Source: Leptotrichia sp. HSP-342
GTDB taxonomy: Bacteria; Fusobacteriota; Fusobacteriia; Fusobacteriales; Leptotrichiaceae
Reading direction: 5' to 3'
Assembly: GCF_041199995.1 (NCBI RefSeq)
Contig: NZ_CP165646.1
Span: forward strand, 2,232,001-2,296,000
DNA length: 64,000 bases
The position numbers and the translations under genes are program-made. The notes under the pieces are model-generated. The model was given only the letters and a program-made list of their open reading frames with translations, was not told where the DNA came from and did not search any database. Shown here piece after piece: positions 1-8,680 of the stretch (position 1 is the first letter of the stretch; each line of letters begins with the position of its first letter).

Positions 1-242
1 CAAGATTTGTAAATGAATGTCAAGTTACTAGTAAAGCCAAAGGAAGAGCAACTTGTGAAAGTTTGGAATCTGGAAAAACTTTTCAATTTACAAGTGGTAA
101 ATTATCTTCAATTTCAAAAGGATCTACTTACAAAATTTATTTTGAAGGAAATGGATACAAAGGTTTACGTCTAACTAAGGCTACTCTTGTTTCTTCTGAA
201 GACGATTCTTCAGATTACGATGATTCTGAGGGAGATGACTAA
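1..242 (+). CDS. small exported protein, C-terminal part (5' end outside window)
   Basis: The reading frame is open from the window edge to a TAA at 240-242 and begins in-frame with RFVNEC. It closely matches the protein encoded at 8273-8524 (RFVKEC, then KTFQFTSG, then TYKIYF, then NGY+GLRL), so the missing part is probably a signal peptide as in that paralogue. Two Cys residues lie in the conserved part. This copy has an extra Ser/Asp/Glu-rich acidic tail (SSEDDSSDYDDSEGDD) that the paralogue lacks. Function is unknown; a small exported or cell-surface protein is inferred. A terminator follows directly. Confidence 0.7.
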   Translation, partial: RFVNECQVTSKAKGRATCESLESGKTFQFTSGKLSSISKGSTYKIYFEGNGYKGLRLTKATLVSSEDDSSDYDDSEGDD

Positions 243-275
243 TTAATCATCTCTTTAATAGATTATAATAAAAAG

Positions 276-306
276 ACTCTAAGTTTTTTAAACCTAGAGT
301 TTTTTT
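276..306 (+). terminator. intrinsic terminator
   Basis: An interrupted hairpin (ACTCTA pairing with TAGAGT, then GTTT with AAAC after one mismatch) is followed by a T run. It ends the plus-strand gene at 1-242 and, being convergent, may also stop transcripts leaving lysS. Confidence 0.75.
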
Positions 307-323
307 GTTTAGCTTTATTTAAA

Positions 324-1808
324 TTATAATTCAATATCTTCTTTTCTTAAAGTTGGGAATAAAATAACATCTCTAATTGAAGCAGAGTTTGTCTGTAGCA
401 TAACTAATCTGTCGATTCCTATTCCAAGCCCTCCTGCTGGTGGCATTCCATATTCTAAGGCACGGATATAGTCTAAATCCATTCCTTGTGCTTCATCATC
501 TCCAGCTTCTTTCAATTTCACCTGTTCTTCAAATCTTTCCTTCTGATCTCTCGGATCATTTAATTCTGAATAAGCATTAGCAAATTCTCTTCCTGAAATA
601 AATAATTCAAATCTGTCTACCCATTCAGTTTCACCTTTTTGATTTTTTGAAAGTGGAGAAATTTCTTTTGGATATTCTGTAATAAATGTCGGATTTAATA
701 AAGTTCCCTCAACTTTTTCTTCAAATATCAAATTTAAAATTCCATATTTTGTATAAGTTCTGTCTTTTTCTAGTGGAATATTCATTTCCTTAGCTTTATT
801 TATAGCATCTTCATCGCTGCTAACTGTATCAAAATCAAATCCAGTTGTTTCTTTTACAATGTCCTTCATTGTAACACGTCTCCAAGGCTTTGCCATATTA
901 ATAGTCTTATCTTCATATTCAATTTCATATTTACCATGAAGCTCAAATGTTAAGCTTGAAATCAAATCTTCTGTCAAGTCCATCATATCATTAAAATCAG
1001 CATAAGCCTGGTATAGTTCCATCATCGTAAATTCTGGATTGTGTTTTATTGAAATTCCTTCATTTCTAAAACTTCTGTTTATTTCGAATACTTTTTCAAA
1101 TCCACCTACAAGTAGTCTTTTTAAGTACAATTCAGGTGCTATTCTCAAAAACAGCTCCATATCAAGTGCATTATGGTGTGTTACAAATGGTCTGGCTGTA
1201 GCTCCTCCAGCAACTGGATGCATCATTGGAGTTTCCACTTCTGTAAATCCATGTTTTTCAAGATAGCTTCTAAAAAATCTTATAATTTGGAATCTTTTTT
1301 TCATAGTATCCATAACTTCCCTGTTCATTACAAGATCCACATATCTTTGTCTGTAACGAGTTTCGATGTTAGTTAACCCATGAAATTTTTCTGGAAGCGG
1401 ACGTACATTTTTAGATAATACTTCAAAAGAATCTACTCTTAAAGTCAATTCTCCAGTATTAGTTCTAAAAAGTTTCCCTTCAAGTCCAATAAAATCTCCA
1501 AGTCCCATTTTTTTATAAATTTCGTACTGTTCTTCTCCAACTTCATCTTTTTTTACATAGTATTGAATTTTCCCAGTTGGATCCTGAATTTGTCCAAATC
1601 CATTTTTCCCCATTCTTCTAAAGGCAACGATTCTTCCAGCTGTTTTAAATACTTTATCACAAGTTTCATCGTATTGATTTATTTCTGCAATATCATTTAA
1701 TTTTTCATATTTTCGGCCATACGGTTCAATTCCTATTTCTTTCAGTTCTTCTACTTTTTTTAGTTTTTCTTTTATAATACCATTATCATTGTGGTTTTGA
1801 TTGCTCAT
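324..1808 (-). CDS. lysS: lysyl-tRNA synthetase, class II
   Basis: Charges tRNA-Lys with lysine in the cytoplasm using ATP. The 494-residue length is normal for bacterial class II LysRS. The N-terminal OB-fold anticodon-binding domain covers about residues 55-145. The class II core shows motif 2 around residues 247-270 (FRNE followed by [14 protein letters not shown]) and motif 3 near 460-467 (GLGIGIDR). The chosen ATG is preceded by AGAAAGGAA at proper spacing. It is the last gene of a minus-strand run with the DUF1934-like, DUF1292-like, rlmH, mutL and membrane-protein genes; the gap to the gene upstream is about 20 bp. Confidence 0.97.
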   Translation of the reverse strand: MSNQNHNDNGIIKEKLKKVEELKEIGIEPYGRKYEKLNDIAEINQYDETCDKVFKTAGRIVAFRRMGKNGFGQIQDPTGKIQYYVKKDEVGEEQYEIYKKMGLGDFIGLEGKLFRTNTGELTLRVDSFEVLSKNVRPLPEKFHGLTNIETRYRQRYVDLVMNREVMDTMKKRFQIIRFFRSYLEKHGFTEVETPMMHPVAGGATARPFVTHHNALDMELFLRIAPELYLKRLLVGGFEKVFEINRSFRNEGISIKHNPEFTMMELYQAYADFNDMMDLTEDLISSLTFELHGKYEIEYEDKTINMAKPWRRVTMKDIVKETTGFDFDTVSSDEDAINKAKEMNIPLEKDRTYTKYGILNLIFEEKVEGTLLNPTFITEYPKEISPLSKNQKGETEWVDRFELFISGREFANAYSELNDPRDQKERFEEQVKLKEAGDDEAQGMDLDYIRALEYGMPPAGGLGIGIDRLVMLQTNSASIRDVILFPTLRKEDIEL

Positions 1809-1828
1809 CTATTTTTCCTTTCTGCTTT

Positions 1829-2200
1829 TTAATTATCTAACATTTGTATTTCTAAATTTATACTATTTATCACTTCATTACCATCTATTATATCATATTC
1901 CAGTATTATTTTTCCATTTTCTTTTTCAAATTTTTTTGTAAAAATTTCATATTTCCCACGAAATTTTGTTGTAATGAAAGTAAACGAAGTATTTTTATCT
2001 TTTTTGAATATCTGCTTGAAATTGATTTCACCGTGTCGGTAAATTTCAATGGAATCAATTTTATCAACAATCTTACATTTTCCATATTCATCTTTGTAAT
2101 GATATTCTTTTTTTTCATCAACAATTATTATTTTTTCCAGTTCAAATAACTTTTCATAATTTTCTTTAAATTTATCCAAACTTTTTATTTTTATTTTCAT
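1829..2200 (-). CDS. small beta-rich protein, DUF1934 (YwiB)-like
   Basis: A 123-residue soluble protein with no signal peptide or membrane segment. Its pattern is alternating beta strands with charged turns, including the stretch FTFITTKFRGKYEIFTKKFE and then GKIILEYDI. This resembles the DUF1934/YwiB beta-barrel family, which often lies near housekeeping genes in low-GC bacteria. The assignment rests on strand pattern and context, not on a unique motif. It sits 20 bp upstream of lysS and 23 bp downstream of the acidic DUF1292-like gene, so all are probably co-transcribed. No biochemical role can be given. Confidence 0.6.
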   Translation of the reverse strand: MKIKIKSLDKFKENYEKLFELEKIIIVDEKKEYHYKDEYGKCKIVDKIDSIEIYRHGEINFKQIFKKDKNTSFTFITTKFRGKYEIFTKKFEKENGKIILEYDIIDGNEVINSINLEIQMLDN

Positions 2201-2223
2201 TTTTTTCCTTAAATATTTGGTTT

Positions 2224-2658
2224 TTATTCATTTTCATCTTCATCATCAAAGAAATCATCTAAAAATTCAGATAAATCCTCATCATCTTCGTCTTCATTGT
2301 CAAAAAATTCATTTTCATCATTATCATCATTTAGTGAATCAAAATTTCTTTCATCAAATTCTCCATCCACATTTTCATTTTTGTCGTATTCTCCAAAATC
2401 TTCGTTCCAATACATGTAATCCTTGTCAGACCCATAATATTCATCATTCCATATTTCAAGAACTTGATCTTCCTCGTCTTCATCCAAATCATACAGTTCC
2501 TCTTCGATACTGTCATAGTAAAAAACCTTTTTTTCTCCAGTTTCATCATCGCAAACTAAATATTCCTTATCTCCTACCGTAATATTTGAAAGGCACGTAT
2601 ATTCTTCAACGTCACCCTCATTATTGATTTTTTCAAATTCTTCCCCAGCAGAATACAT
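2224..2658 (-). CDS. acidic protein, DUF1292-like
   Basis: A 144-residue, strongly acidic cytosolic protein. The N-terminal half (about residues 25-75) has the DUF1292-like pattern of strands around EYLVCDDETGEKKVFYYDS. The C-terminal 60 residues are almost entirely Asp, Glu and Asn (for example FFDNEDEDDEDLSEFLDDFF) and are probably disordered. It starts 12 bp after rlmH ends and lies in the lysS operon. DUF1292 proteins are uncharacterised, so no function is claimed. The long acidic tail makes it larger than typical members. Confidence 0.6.
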   Translation of the reverse strand: MYSAGEEFEKINNEGDVEEYTCLSNITVGDKEYLVCDDETGEKKVFYYDSIEEELYDLDEDEEDQVLEIWNDEYYGSDKDYMYWNEDFGEYDKNENVDGEFDERNFDSLNDDNDENEFFDNEDEDDEDLSEFLDDFFDDEDENE

Positions 2659-2670
2659 AATCTCCCTCCG

Positions 2671-3141
2671 TTATTTATGATATTTTATATTATTATTAAT
2701 TGAAACCCATCTGTATAGTTGCTCTGTTAAAATTAATCGCATAAGTTGATGTGGAAAAGTCATTAGCGAAAAACATAATCTGAAATCCACAATTTTTCGT
2801 AAATTATCATTTACACCATTTGAACCGCCTATTATAAAATTAATTTCACTGCTTATCATAGAAATTTCTTCAATTTTTTGTGCCATTTCTTCTGAATCAA
2901 GCATTTTTCCTTTTAAATCAAGTAAAATATTGTATGAATAACTTTTTTTTGAGATTGCATTTATTATTCTTTCAGTCTCAGAATTTATTGCATTTTCAAT
3001 ACCTTTGTTATCATCTTCTTCAGCAAGTTCTATAATTTCGAGTTTAATGTACTTTGATAACCTTTTTAAAAATTCATTTATTCCCTCTTTTATATATTTT
3101 TCTTTTATTTTTCCAATACACACTACATTAATTCTTATCAT
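2671..3141 (-). CDS. rlmH: 23S rRNA pseudouridine-1915 N3-methyltransferase RlmH
   Basis: A SPOUT-class methyltransferase that N3-methylates pseudouridine 1915 in helix 69 of 23S rRNA using S-adenosylmethionine. Its 156 residues match the family length. The C-terminal knot region is intact: IIGGSNGVND (SAM loop), the MTFPHQLMRLILTEQLYRW block near residues 128-146, and the terminal KYHK. The start has a clear family N-terminus (MIRINVVCIGKIKEKYIKEGI). It lies between mutL (60 bp upstream) and the DUF1292-like gene. Confidence 0.95.
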   Translation of the reverse strand: MIRINVVCIGKIKEKYIKEGINEFLKRLSKYIKLEIIELAEEDDNKGIENAINSETERIINAISKKSYSYNILLDLKGKMLDSEEMAQKIEEISMISSEINFIIGGSNGVNDNLRKIVDFRLCFSLMTFPHQLMRLILTEQLYRWVSINNNIKYHK

Positions 3142-3201
3142 ATTTTTTCCTTATTGTCAAAAGTTTTTTCATTTTTTTACTAAATTTCTCAATTTTTACC
3201 C

Positions 3202-5277
3202 TTATTTTCTTCTGCCAAACATTTTATCCAAATCATTTCTAGAAAGTTTTACAATAATTGGCCGTCCATGCGGACACGTATATTTCCCAACTTCGTGAAT
3301 CCTTCGAACCATATTCTGCATTTCAAATGCATCGAGTTTCTGTCCAGCCTTCACGGCTCCTTTGCACGACATCGAAATAATAATATTTTCGCGTAAATCC
3401 TTTATTTCAACTTCATTTTTCAAATCCATAAGTAACTGTAAAAATACATTTTCAATGCTATCCCGAAAATCAAAGGCAGGCACGGCACGAATGACAACTT
3501 CATCTTCTGAAAATTCATCAATGTCAAATCCAAAATCTCTAAAAATTTCAACATTTTCAAAAATAATATTTTTTTCAATTTGTGTAACTTCCATTTTTAG
3601 TGGCAATAATAAATGCTGTGATTCAATTTTCTTATTATAAAACTTGTCCTTTAGCTCTTCATACAAAATTCTCTCATGAATAATATGCTGATCATAAATT
3701 TCCAATTCGTGGTCTCTGCGAACAAGAATATATGTATCAAAAATTTGTCCTAGAATATCATAATGAATCTGCTTTCCAACATGTTTTTCAAACGTTCCGA
3801 TTTTATAATGGGATTCATTTTCAGTATTTTCATTTATAATATCAAAATTTCTATATTCAGAAGTATTTTTATAATTCTCAAAATCACTTCTTTTATCCCA
3901 ATTTTTCGTAGAATATTCATTCTTTGTCTTAAAGTTTTCCACATTGTTTTCCACAGTCATTTTTGAATTATCATTCATCTTATTCCATATTTCATCAACA
4001 CTTAAATCATTTTCATTTTTGTTTTTTGTAAAGTTTTCACTATTTGAAAAACTATCATTACTCATATTTTTAGAACTATCAAAAAACTCAGAATTTTTAT
4101 CATTTTCATTAAAATTATCTACTGAAAAATTATCTTCCTCATTTAAATTTTTAGTATTTTCTAAAACCTTTCCGTCAAAAGTTTCCAAACTTATAACTTT
4201 TTGATTTTCCCCCTTCAAAACATCATCAGAAAACAAATCATCCTTTTCCACAGCGACATTCTCGTTAATGTTAATATTTTTCTTTATCAGGTCAATATTA
4301 GGTTGCCAGTTTTCTCTGTCATTGTAGTAAAAAAAGTCATCAATTGCTGATTTTATTTCATTATAAACAATCTTATCATTCGAGAATTTTATTATTTTTT
4401 TGGATGGGTGAACGTTTACATCTATTTCCTTTGGATCGGTGTTGTAAAAAATAATGGCAAATGGATATTTCCCCTTCATTAGTTTAGTGTAATAGCCGTC
4501 TATAACAGCACGCTCAATAGTTGCTGACTTTACATATCGGTTATTTACAAAAGTAAACATAAAGTCCTTTGAACTTCGTAAAATTTCTACGTTACCTAAA
4601 TATCCATATTCAAATTTTTTCAAATTTCTCAAAACTGACTTTCCAAATAATTCGAGGATTGCATTCTCAATACCTTTTCCACTTGTTTTTATCGTACTTT
4701 TTCCATCTAGTTCCAGCGAAAATGCCACATTACTGTTTGAAAGTGCTTCCTTTAGCACAATATCCCTAATTTTACCATATTCTGTTGACATTTTTCGTAA
4801 AAATTTCCGTCTGGCAGGCGTATTGTAAAATAAATCCCTGACTTCCATTTCTGTACCGACATTTCTCGAAACTTTCTCAAACTTTCTCACAACTCCGCCA
4901 TAACAGCCAATCTTATATCCTACAGGACTATTTTCAGAACGTGTAGTAATCATAAGCTTAGACACCGCTGCAATAGATGACAGAGCCTCTCCACGAAATC
5001 CATAAGTATTTAAGTTAAAAACATCTTCCTTTTCCTTAATCTTAGAAGTAGCATGCCGCTCGACCGACAAAAGCGTATCGTCCTTATCCATACCAATTCC
5101 ATTATCACTTACTTTAACATCAGTTCCAGATTTGAAAACTTCAATTTTTATCATTGTAGCCTTCGCATCCAGCGAATTCTCAATCATCTCCTTAATCATC
5201 GAAGCTGGATTTTCTACAACTTCCCCAGCGGCAATAATATTTGACACTTTTTCATCAAGTATTTTTATATATCCCAC
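3202..5277 (-). CDS. mutL: DNA mismatch repair protein MutL
   Basis: A homodimeric GHKL ATPase that couples MutS mismatch recognition to strand removal. The N-terminal ATPase motifs are present (AGEVVENPASMIKEMIENSLDA, DNGIGM, and TYGFRGEALSSIA). A long Asn/Asp/Ser-rich linker covers about residues 350-500. The C-terminal domain carries the endonuclease metal motif as DQHIIHERILYEE (family form DQHA-x2-E-x4-E, with Ile for Ala), CKGAVKAG, and CPHGRP near the end. It is therefore predicted to be a nicking-type MutL, as expected for a bacterium without MutH. The 691-residue length is long because of the linker. No mutS is in the window. Confidence 0.95.
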   Translation of the reverse strand: MGYIKILDEKVSNIIAAGEVVENPASMIKEMIENSLDAKATMIKIEVFKSGTDVKVSDNGIGMDKDDTLLSVERHATSKIKEKEDVFNLNTYGFRGEALSSIAAVSKLMITTRSENSPVGYKIGCYGGVVRKFEKVSRNVGTEMEVRDLFYNTPARRKFLRKMSTEYGKIRDIVLKEALSNSNVAFSLELDGKSTIKTSGKGIENAILELFGKSVLRNLKKFEYGYLGNVEILRSSKDFMFTFVNNRYVKSATIERAVIDGYYTKLMKGKYPFAIIFYNTDPKEIDVNVHPSKKIIKFSNDKIVYNEIKSAIDDFFYYNDRENWQPNIDLIKKNININENVAVEKDDLFSDDVLKGENQKVISLETFDGKVLENTKNLNEEDNFSVDNFNENDKNSEFFDSSKNMSNDSFSNSENFTKNKNENDLSVDEIWNKMNDNSKMTVENNVENFKTKNEYSTKNWDKRSDFENYKNTSEYRNFDIINENTENESHYKIGTFEKHVGKQIHYDILGQIFDTYILVRRDHELEIYDQHIIHERILYEELKDKFYNKKIESQHLLLPLKMEVTQIEKNIIFENVEIFRDFGFDIDEFSEDEVVIRAVPAFDFRDSIENVFLQLLMDLKNEVEIKDLRENIIISMSCKGAVKAGQKLDAFEMQNMVRRIHEVGKYTCPHGRPIIVKLSRNDLDKMFGRRK

Positions 5278-5296
5278 AATTTTTCCTCCTTTTTCA

Positions 5297-5854
5297 TCAG
5301 TTTTTCTTTTTTAAGACAAATACAGCTATCACACAGATAATTAATCCAGCAACTGCAGGCTTCAACATTGACAATGCACTCTTGCCAGTTAAAAGGTAGC
5401 TGTTAAATATTTTAAGAATTGCAGTTGCTATTAAAATTAATAAAAGTAATTTCCAGTTTTTTGTCCAAGTTGAAACTATTATAAAAACAAAAAAAATTAT
5501 AACAGTAAAAAGTAGGACAATTTTATCTATTGTCCATCCACTTTTCAAATAATTTGCTTCAAAATTTAAAAATTTTACAATTTCAGGATTAGTTATATTT
5601 GGCTTTGGAAACCAGAACATACTCGTAAACAGACCAAAAATAGAAATTGAAATTCCTGAAACCCTCTTTTTGTATGCACTCCAGATTATTGGAATAATAA
5701 ATAGTGGTCTAATATACCAGCTTAGTATATTACGGTGTCGCTGAAATGCCCACATAAAAAATATGTTATTACTAAAAAATAAATAAATTAAAATTATTGT
5801 CATAATTCCAAATAATATGCCTATAGCTATGTCAAATTTTCTTGATTTATCCAT
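5297..5854 (-). CDS. integral membrane protein, unknown
   Basis: A 185-residue protein with about five hydrophobic segments (roughly residues 10-30, 43-58, 63-80, 110-130 and 133-180) and a Lys-rich C-terminus (LKKKN). I do not recognise a family. It starts the minus-strand run leading to mutL and is only 19 bp upstream of it, so co-transcription is likely. The start MDKSRKFDIAIG is preceded by a weak purine-rich site (GGAAAGGATTTTGAATA). Confidence 0.7.
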   Translation of the reverse strand: MDKSRKFDIAIGILFGIMTIILIYLFFSNNIFFMWAFQRHRNILSWYIRPLFIIPIIWSAYKKRVSGISISIFGLFTSMFWFPKPNITNPEIVKFLNFEANYLKSGWTIDKIVLLFTVIIFFVFIIVSTWTKNWKLLLLILIATAILKIFNSYLLTGKSALSMLKPAVAGLIICVIAVFVLKKKN

Positions 5855-6002
5855 TATTCAAAATCCTTTCCAAAATATATCTTAACTCTTTCAATATTAA
5901 ACTGATAAAATCAAATAATTTTAGAAATAATCATAATTTTTTATTTTCAATTTCAAATTATACTCAAACCTACTTAAAATTAAACTACTAAAAATTATAT
6001 AA

Positions 6003-6050
6003 ATTTAGGGTTTGAGTAAAATAGTCATAACTTTTGAGTTTTGTTTTAAA
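6003..6050 (-). repeat. short 3'-flanking dispersed repeat, copy 1
   Basis: On the minus strand, just after the mvaD stop, there is AAACTCAAAAG, then TTATGAC, then CAAACCCTAAAT. A similar arrangement follows the stop of the small gene at 8273. The two copies share about 70 percent by eye. Confidence 0.4.
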
Positions 6051-6074
6051 GCAGTTTTACTATAATTTTCACAA

Positions 6075-7058
6075 TTATAATTTCACAGTCTTACTCACAA
6101 TAATCTTATACTTTTCTTCAAAAATTCCTGCTAATTTTTCCAAATCCTCTTCCAGACAAAGTACCTTCACATTAGGCCCCGCATCCATTGTAAAATAACA
6201 TTTCTCCCCATTATTTCTCAAATTTTTTACAAAATCCATTGCTTCATAAGTTTTTTCATTAAAATATGTAAACGGAGGATTTGCAGTTTCAATTGTCTTG
6301 TGCATTCTAAGAGCATTCTCTTCTGTCAAAGTTCCTACTTTTTCAAAATCATTTTCAGCAAGATATTTTTTCATATTTATAAAGTCAATTTCAGACTGTT
6401 TTACCCACTCGTCAAAATATGTCGAAGTTTTGGCACAAAGTTCCATTCCATTTCGGCTTGAAATTTCCTTTTTATTTTCATTCAGCACAAGCACAATCAT
6501 TGCCAGCCTCAAATCTGTCTTTACCTCATAAATTTCTCCAGTATCCTTGTCCCAAGCCGCAACAGGTCCAAAAAAGCTTCTCGAAGATGAACCAGAACCA
6601 AATTTTGAAATCTGTGCAAGTTCAGATTGCGTATAGCTTTTTCCAAAAAGTTCATTACAAGCCTTTATTACAGCCGATAAACCACTCGAACTGGAAGAAA
6701 GGCCAGCAGCTGTCGGCATATTATTTGTTGTAGAAATTTTTACCTTCTGACTTCTATTTTTCCTGAATAAATCCACAACTTTACTAATCTTTTCTGTATG
6801 TACACTATCCTGCAATTCTCCATTCAAATAAAACAAATCTGTCATATCCCCAAATTTATCTTTACAATTTTCACTTTTTATCTCTTTTTCAACTGCAATT
6901 TTAATATCTTCATCATTTATAAATTCCATCTCTGTTTCTGTAAACATATCGTTAAGGGTAAGAGAGATGCTGCTTGTGGAAGGTATCATTTTTTCTGCAT
7001 CTTTTTTTCCCCAATATTTTACAATCGCAATATTAGCATAAGATTTGACTTTTACCAT
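6075..7058 (-). CDS. mvaD: mevalonate diphosphate decarboxylase
   Basis: A GHMP-fold enzyme that converts mevalonate diphosphate to isopentenyl diphosphate with ATP, the last step of the mevalonate route to isoprenoids. Recognised from ANIAIVKYWGKKD near the N-terminus, PSTSSISLTL, the phosphate loop AAGLSSSSSGLSA and the C-terminal MDAGPNVKVL. An upstream in-frame ATG at 7112 would add 18 residues. The ATG at 7058 is preferred because AAAGGAG lies about 6 bp ahead and because the protein then begins at the family N-terminus (327 aa). It follows the mevalonate kinase gene by 17 bp. Confidence 0.95.
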   Translation of the reverse strand: MVKVKSYANIAIVKYWGKKDAEKMIPSTSSISLTLNDMFTETEMEFINDEDIKIAVEKEIKSENCKDKFGDMTDLFYLNGELQDSVHTEKISKVVDLFRKNRSQKVKISTTNNMPTAAGLSSSSSGLSAVIKACNELFGKSYTQSELAQISKFGSGSSSRSFFGPVAAWDKDTGEIYEVKTDLRLAMIVLVLNENKKEISSRNGMELCAKTSTYFDEWVKQSEIDFINMKKYLAENDFEKVGTLTEENALRMHKTIETANPPFTYFNEKTYEAMDFVKNLRNNGEKCYFTMDAGPNVKVLCLEEDLEKLAGIFEEKYKIIVSKTVKL

Positions 7059-7075
7059 TTTTACTCCTTTTTTTA

Positions 7076-7966
7076 TTAAATTTTCTCCACCCAAATATTC
7101 TCTGCTCCACATTTTAACAATTCATCTTTTATTTTTTCTACAATTTCCAGATTCTTAGCAAGTGCGATTACACAGCCTCCTAATCCTCCGCCAGAAATTT
7201 TTGCCCCACTTGCTCCGTTTTCGATTGCTGTTTTTACAAATAAGTCTGTTTTTTCAATGGTTATATTCAAGTTTCCGAGTTCTGTATTTGCTTTTGTCAT
7301 AATTTTTCCTATTTTATCAACTTTTTCTTCTTTGGATTCAATATTTTTAGTTAAGATTTTAGTTATTTCATCTGTCAATTCACCTAGTTTCTTTAAAGAA
7401 ATATCAGCTTTATTTCCTAAATTTTTCACATTCTGAATTGCCTCACCAGTATTTCCATAAATGCCCGTATCTGCAATTACAAGATATGCATCAAGATTTA
7501 AGTCAATGTAAGAAAATCCCTTATTTTTTATGAATTTTATGGCTTTATCGCTTAGGCACGTTTTGGCATCTAGCCCGCTTGGAGTTTTATGAGCCACAAT
7601 TTCAGCCGTATGAACTAGTTTTTCCAGTAATTCATCATCCAGATTTTCCTCAAAGTAGTCAAAAACCGCTCTGATTGCGGCAATACTGACTGCTGCTGAA
7701 GAACCCATTCCACGTTTTGGCGGAATTTGAGAAGTTACCTTGTATTTTATTTTTGCATTTTCTTTTTTTAAATGTCTTAATGCAGTAAAAACTGCAACTG
7801 AAAGAGTGTCTGTCTTGTTATAAAAAAAGCTAGTTTTTGCTTCTTCAACTACACATTCAATTTCAATCTTTTTTAGTGGGATAGCAATGGCAGGATAACC
7901 ATAAACGACAGAATGTTCTCCAATTAATATGATTTTACTATGTGATTTTCCGATACCTTTTTTCAT
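7076..7966 (-). CDS. mvk: mevalonate kinase
   Basis: Phosphorylates mevalonate with ATP. This 296-residue GHMP kinase shows the three family motifs: GKIILIGEHSVVYGYPAIA-like at the N-terminus (here SHSKIILIGEHSVVYG), PPKRGMGSSAAVS around residues 90-102, and KISGGGLGGCVIAL near residue 255. With mvaD it forms a two-gene unit behind a good promoter at 8002-8030. The phosphomevalonate kinase gene normally found beside these two is not in the window, nor are the upstream HMG-CoA genes. Confidence 0.95.
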   Translation of the reverse strand: MKKGIGKSHSKIILIGEHSVVYGYPAIAIPLKKIEIECVVEEAKTSFFYNKTDTLSVAVFTALRHLKKENAKIKYKVTSQIPPKRGMGSSAAVSIAAIRAVFDYFEENLDDELLEKLVHTAEIVAHKTPSGLDAKTCLSDKAIKFIKNKGFSYIDLNLDAYLVIADTGIYGNTGEAIQNVKNLGNKADISLKKLGELTDEITKILTKNIESKEEKVDKIGKIMTKANTELGNLNITIEKTDLFVKTAIENGASGAKISGGGLGGCVIALAKNLEIVEKIKDELLKCGAENIWVEKI

Positions 7967-8001
7967 TATATTTTCCTTTTTTACTAAAATTATACAAATT
8001 T

Positions 8002-8030
8002 ATTATACTAAAAAAGTTAGAATAATCCAA
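8002..8030 (-). promoter_or_regulatory. sigma70-type promoter of mvk-mvaD
   Basis: Read on the minus strand: TTGGAT at 8030-8025, a 17-bp spacer, and TATAAT at 8007-8002, about 35 bp before the mvk start codon. Confidence 0.7.
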
Positions 8031-8124
8031 CACTTTTTTATATATTTTCAAACTTTTTCAAAATTTAAAGAAATTAATATTTGGATAGAATAGGACGCCT
8101 TTTTCAGATTTGTTTTTTACAAAT

Positions 8125-8160
8125 AAAAAACTCCAAGTTCATAAAATACTTAGAGTTTTT
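8125..8160 (-). terminator. intrinsic terminator of the 8273-8524 gene
   Basis: An A-rich/T-rich flanked hairpin: AAAAACTC and AAGT pairing with ACTT and GAGTTTTT, each arm with one bulged base. It lies downstream of the minus-strand gene that ends at 8273 and can act in both directions. Confidence 0.65.
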
Positions 8161-8205
8161 ATTCTATTCTCAAACCCTATAAAATTAAAAAATGAAGACT
8201 AAACT

Positions 8206-8255
8206 AATTAGGGCTTGACGGATACTGTCATAATAGCTTTTGAGTTTGATTTAAA
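8206..8255 (-). repeat. short 3'-flanking dispersed repeat, copy 2
   Basis: On the minus strand after the stop at 8273: AAACTCAAAAGC, then TATTATGAC, then CGTCAAGCCCTAATTAG. It resembles 6003-6050 in sequence and in position behind a gene. A fragment of the same text (TTGACGGATAC) also appears at about 14012. Confidence 0.4.
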
Positions 8256-8272
8256 ATTTTTATAGTTTATTT

Positions 8273-8524
8273 TTAATCTGCAAGAAGTTTTGCACTAGTT
8301 AAACGTAATCCTCTATATCCATTACCTTGAAAATAAATTTTATAAGTATAACCACTTGAAACAGAAGATAATCTACCACTTGTAAATTGAAATGTTTTTT
8401 CTGATTCATTGCTTTTACAAGTTACAGATTTACTTGTTTTGCTTGTAACATGACACTCTTTAACAAATCTTGAGAATCCTAATACTCCAAATGCTAAAAA
8501 TCCTACTAAAATTAATTTTTTCAT
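8273..8524 (-). CDS. small exported protein, paralogue of the gene at the left edge
   Basis: An 83-residue protein with a signal-peptide-like N-terminus (MKKLILVGFLAFGVLGFS) followed by about 65 residues with two Cys (KECHVTS, VTCKS) and many Ser and Thr. AAAAAGGAGC precedes the ATG by 8 bp. It is a clear relative of the truncated protein at 1-242 but lacks the acidic tail. A disulfide-linked, small exported protein is inferred. I do not recognise the family. It has its own promoter and terminator. Confidence 0.75.
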   Translation of the reverse strand: MKKLILVGFLAFGVLGFSRFVKECHVTSKTSKSVTCKSNESEKTFQFTSGRLSSVSSGYTYKIYFQGNGYRGLRLTSAKLLAD

Positions 8525-8567
8525 ACCAATCAGCTCCTTTTTTATTTCTTATACCTTTTATAATTAC

Positions 8568-8595
8568 AGTATATCACATAACGTAAAAAAGTCAA
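8568..8595 (-). promoter_or_regulatory. promoter of the small exported protein gene
   Basis: Minus strand: TTGACT at 8595-8590, a 16-bp spacer ending in TGTGA (an extended -10 TG), and TATACT at 8573-8568. It lies 44 bp before the start codon. Confidence 0.7.
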
Positions 8596-8630
8596 GTATT
8601 TTTTTAAATTTATAAATAAAATTTTATAAT

Positions 8631-8665
8631 AAAAAAGAGCATCTATAGAAATCTTGCTCTTTTTT
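8631..8665 (-). terminator. intrinsic terminator of the 8681-9172 gene
   Basis: AAAAAAGAGC pairs with GCTCTTTTTT around a short loop, directly after the stop codon at 8681. T tracts on both sides allow bidirectional use. Confidence 0.8.
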
Positions 8666-8680
8666 AAATCATTAAATACT

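Noticed and set aside
2217-2582. A plus-strand His/Pro-rich frame of 121 codons
   Set aside because: It is the antisense shadow of the acidic DUF1292-like gene (Asp/Glu codons read in reverse give such text).
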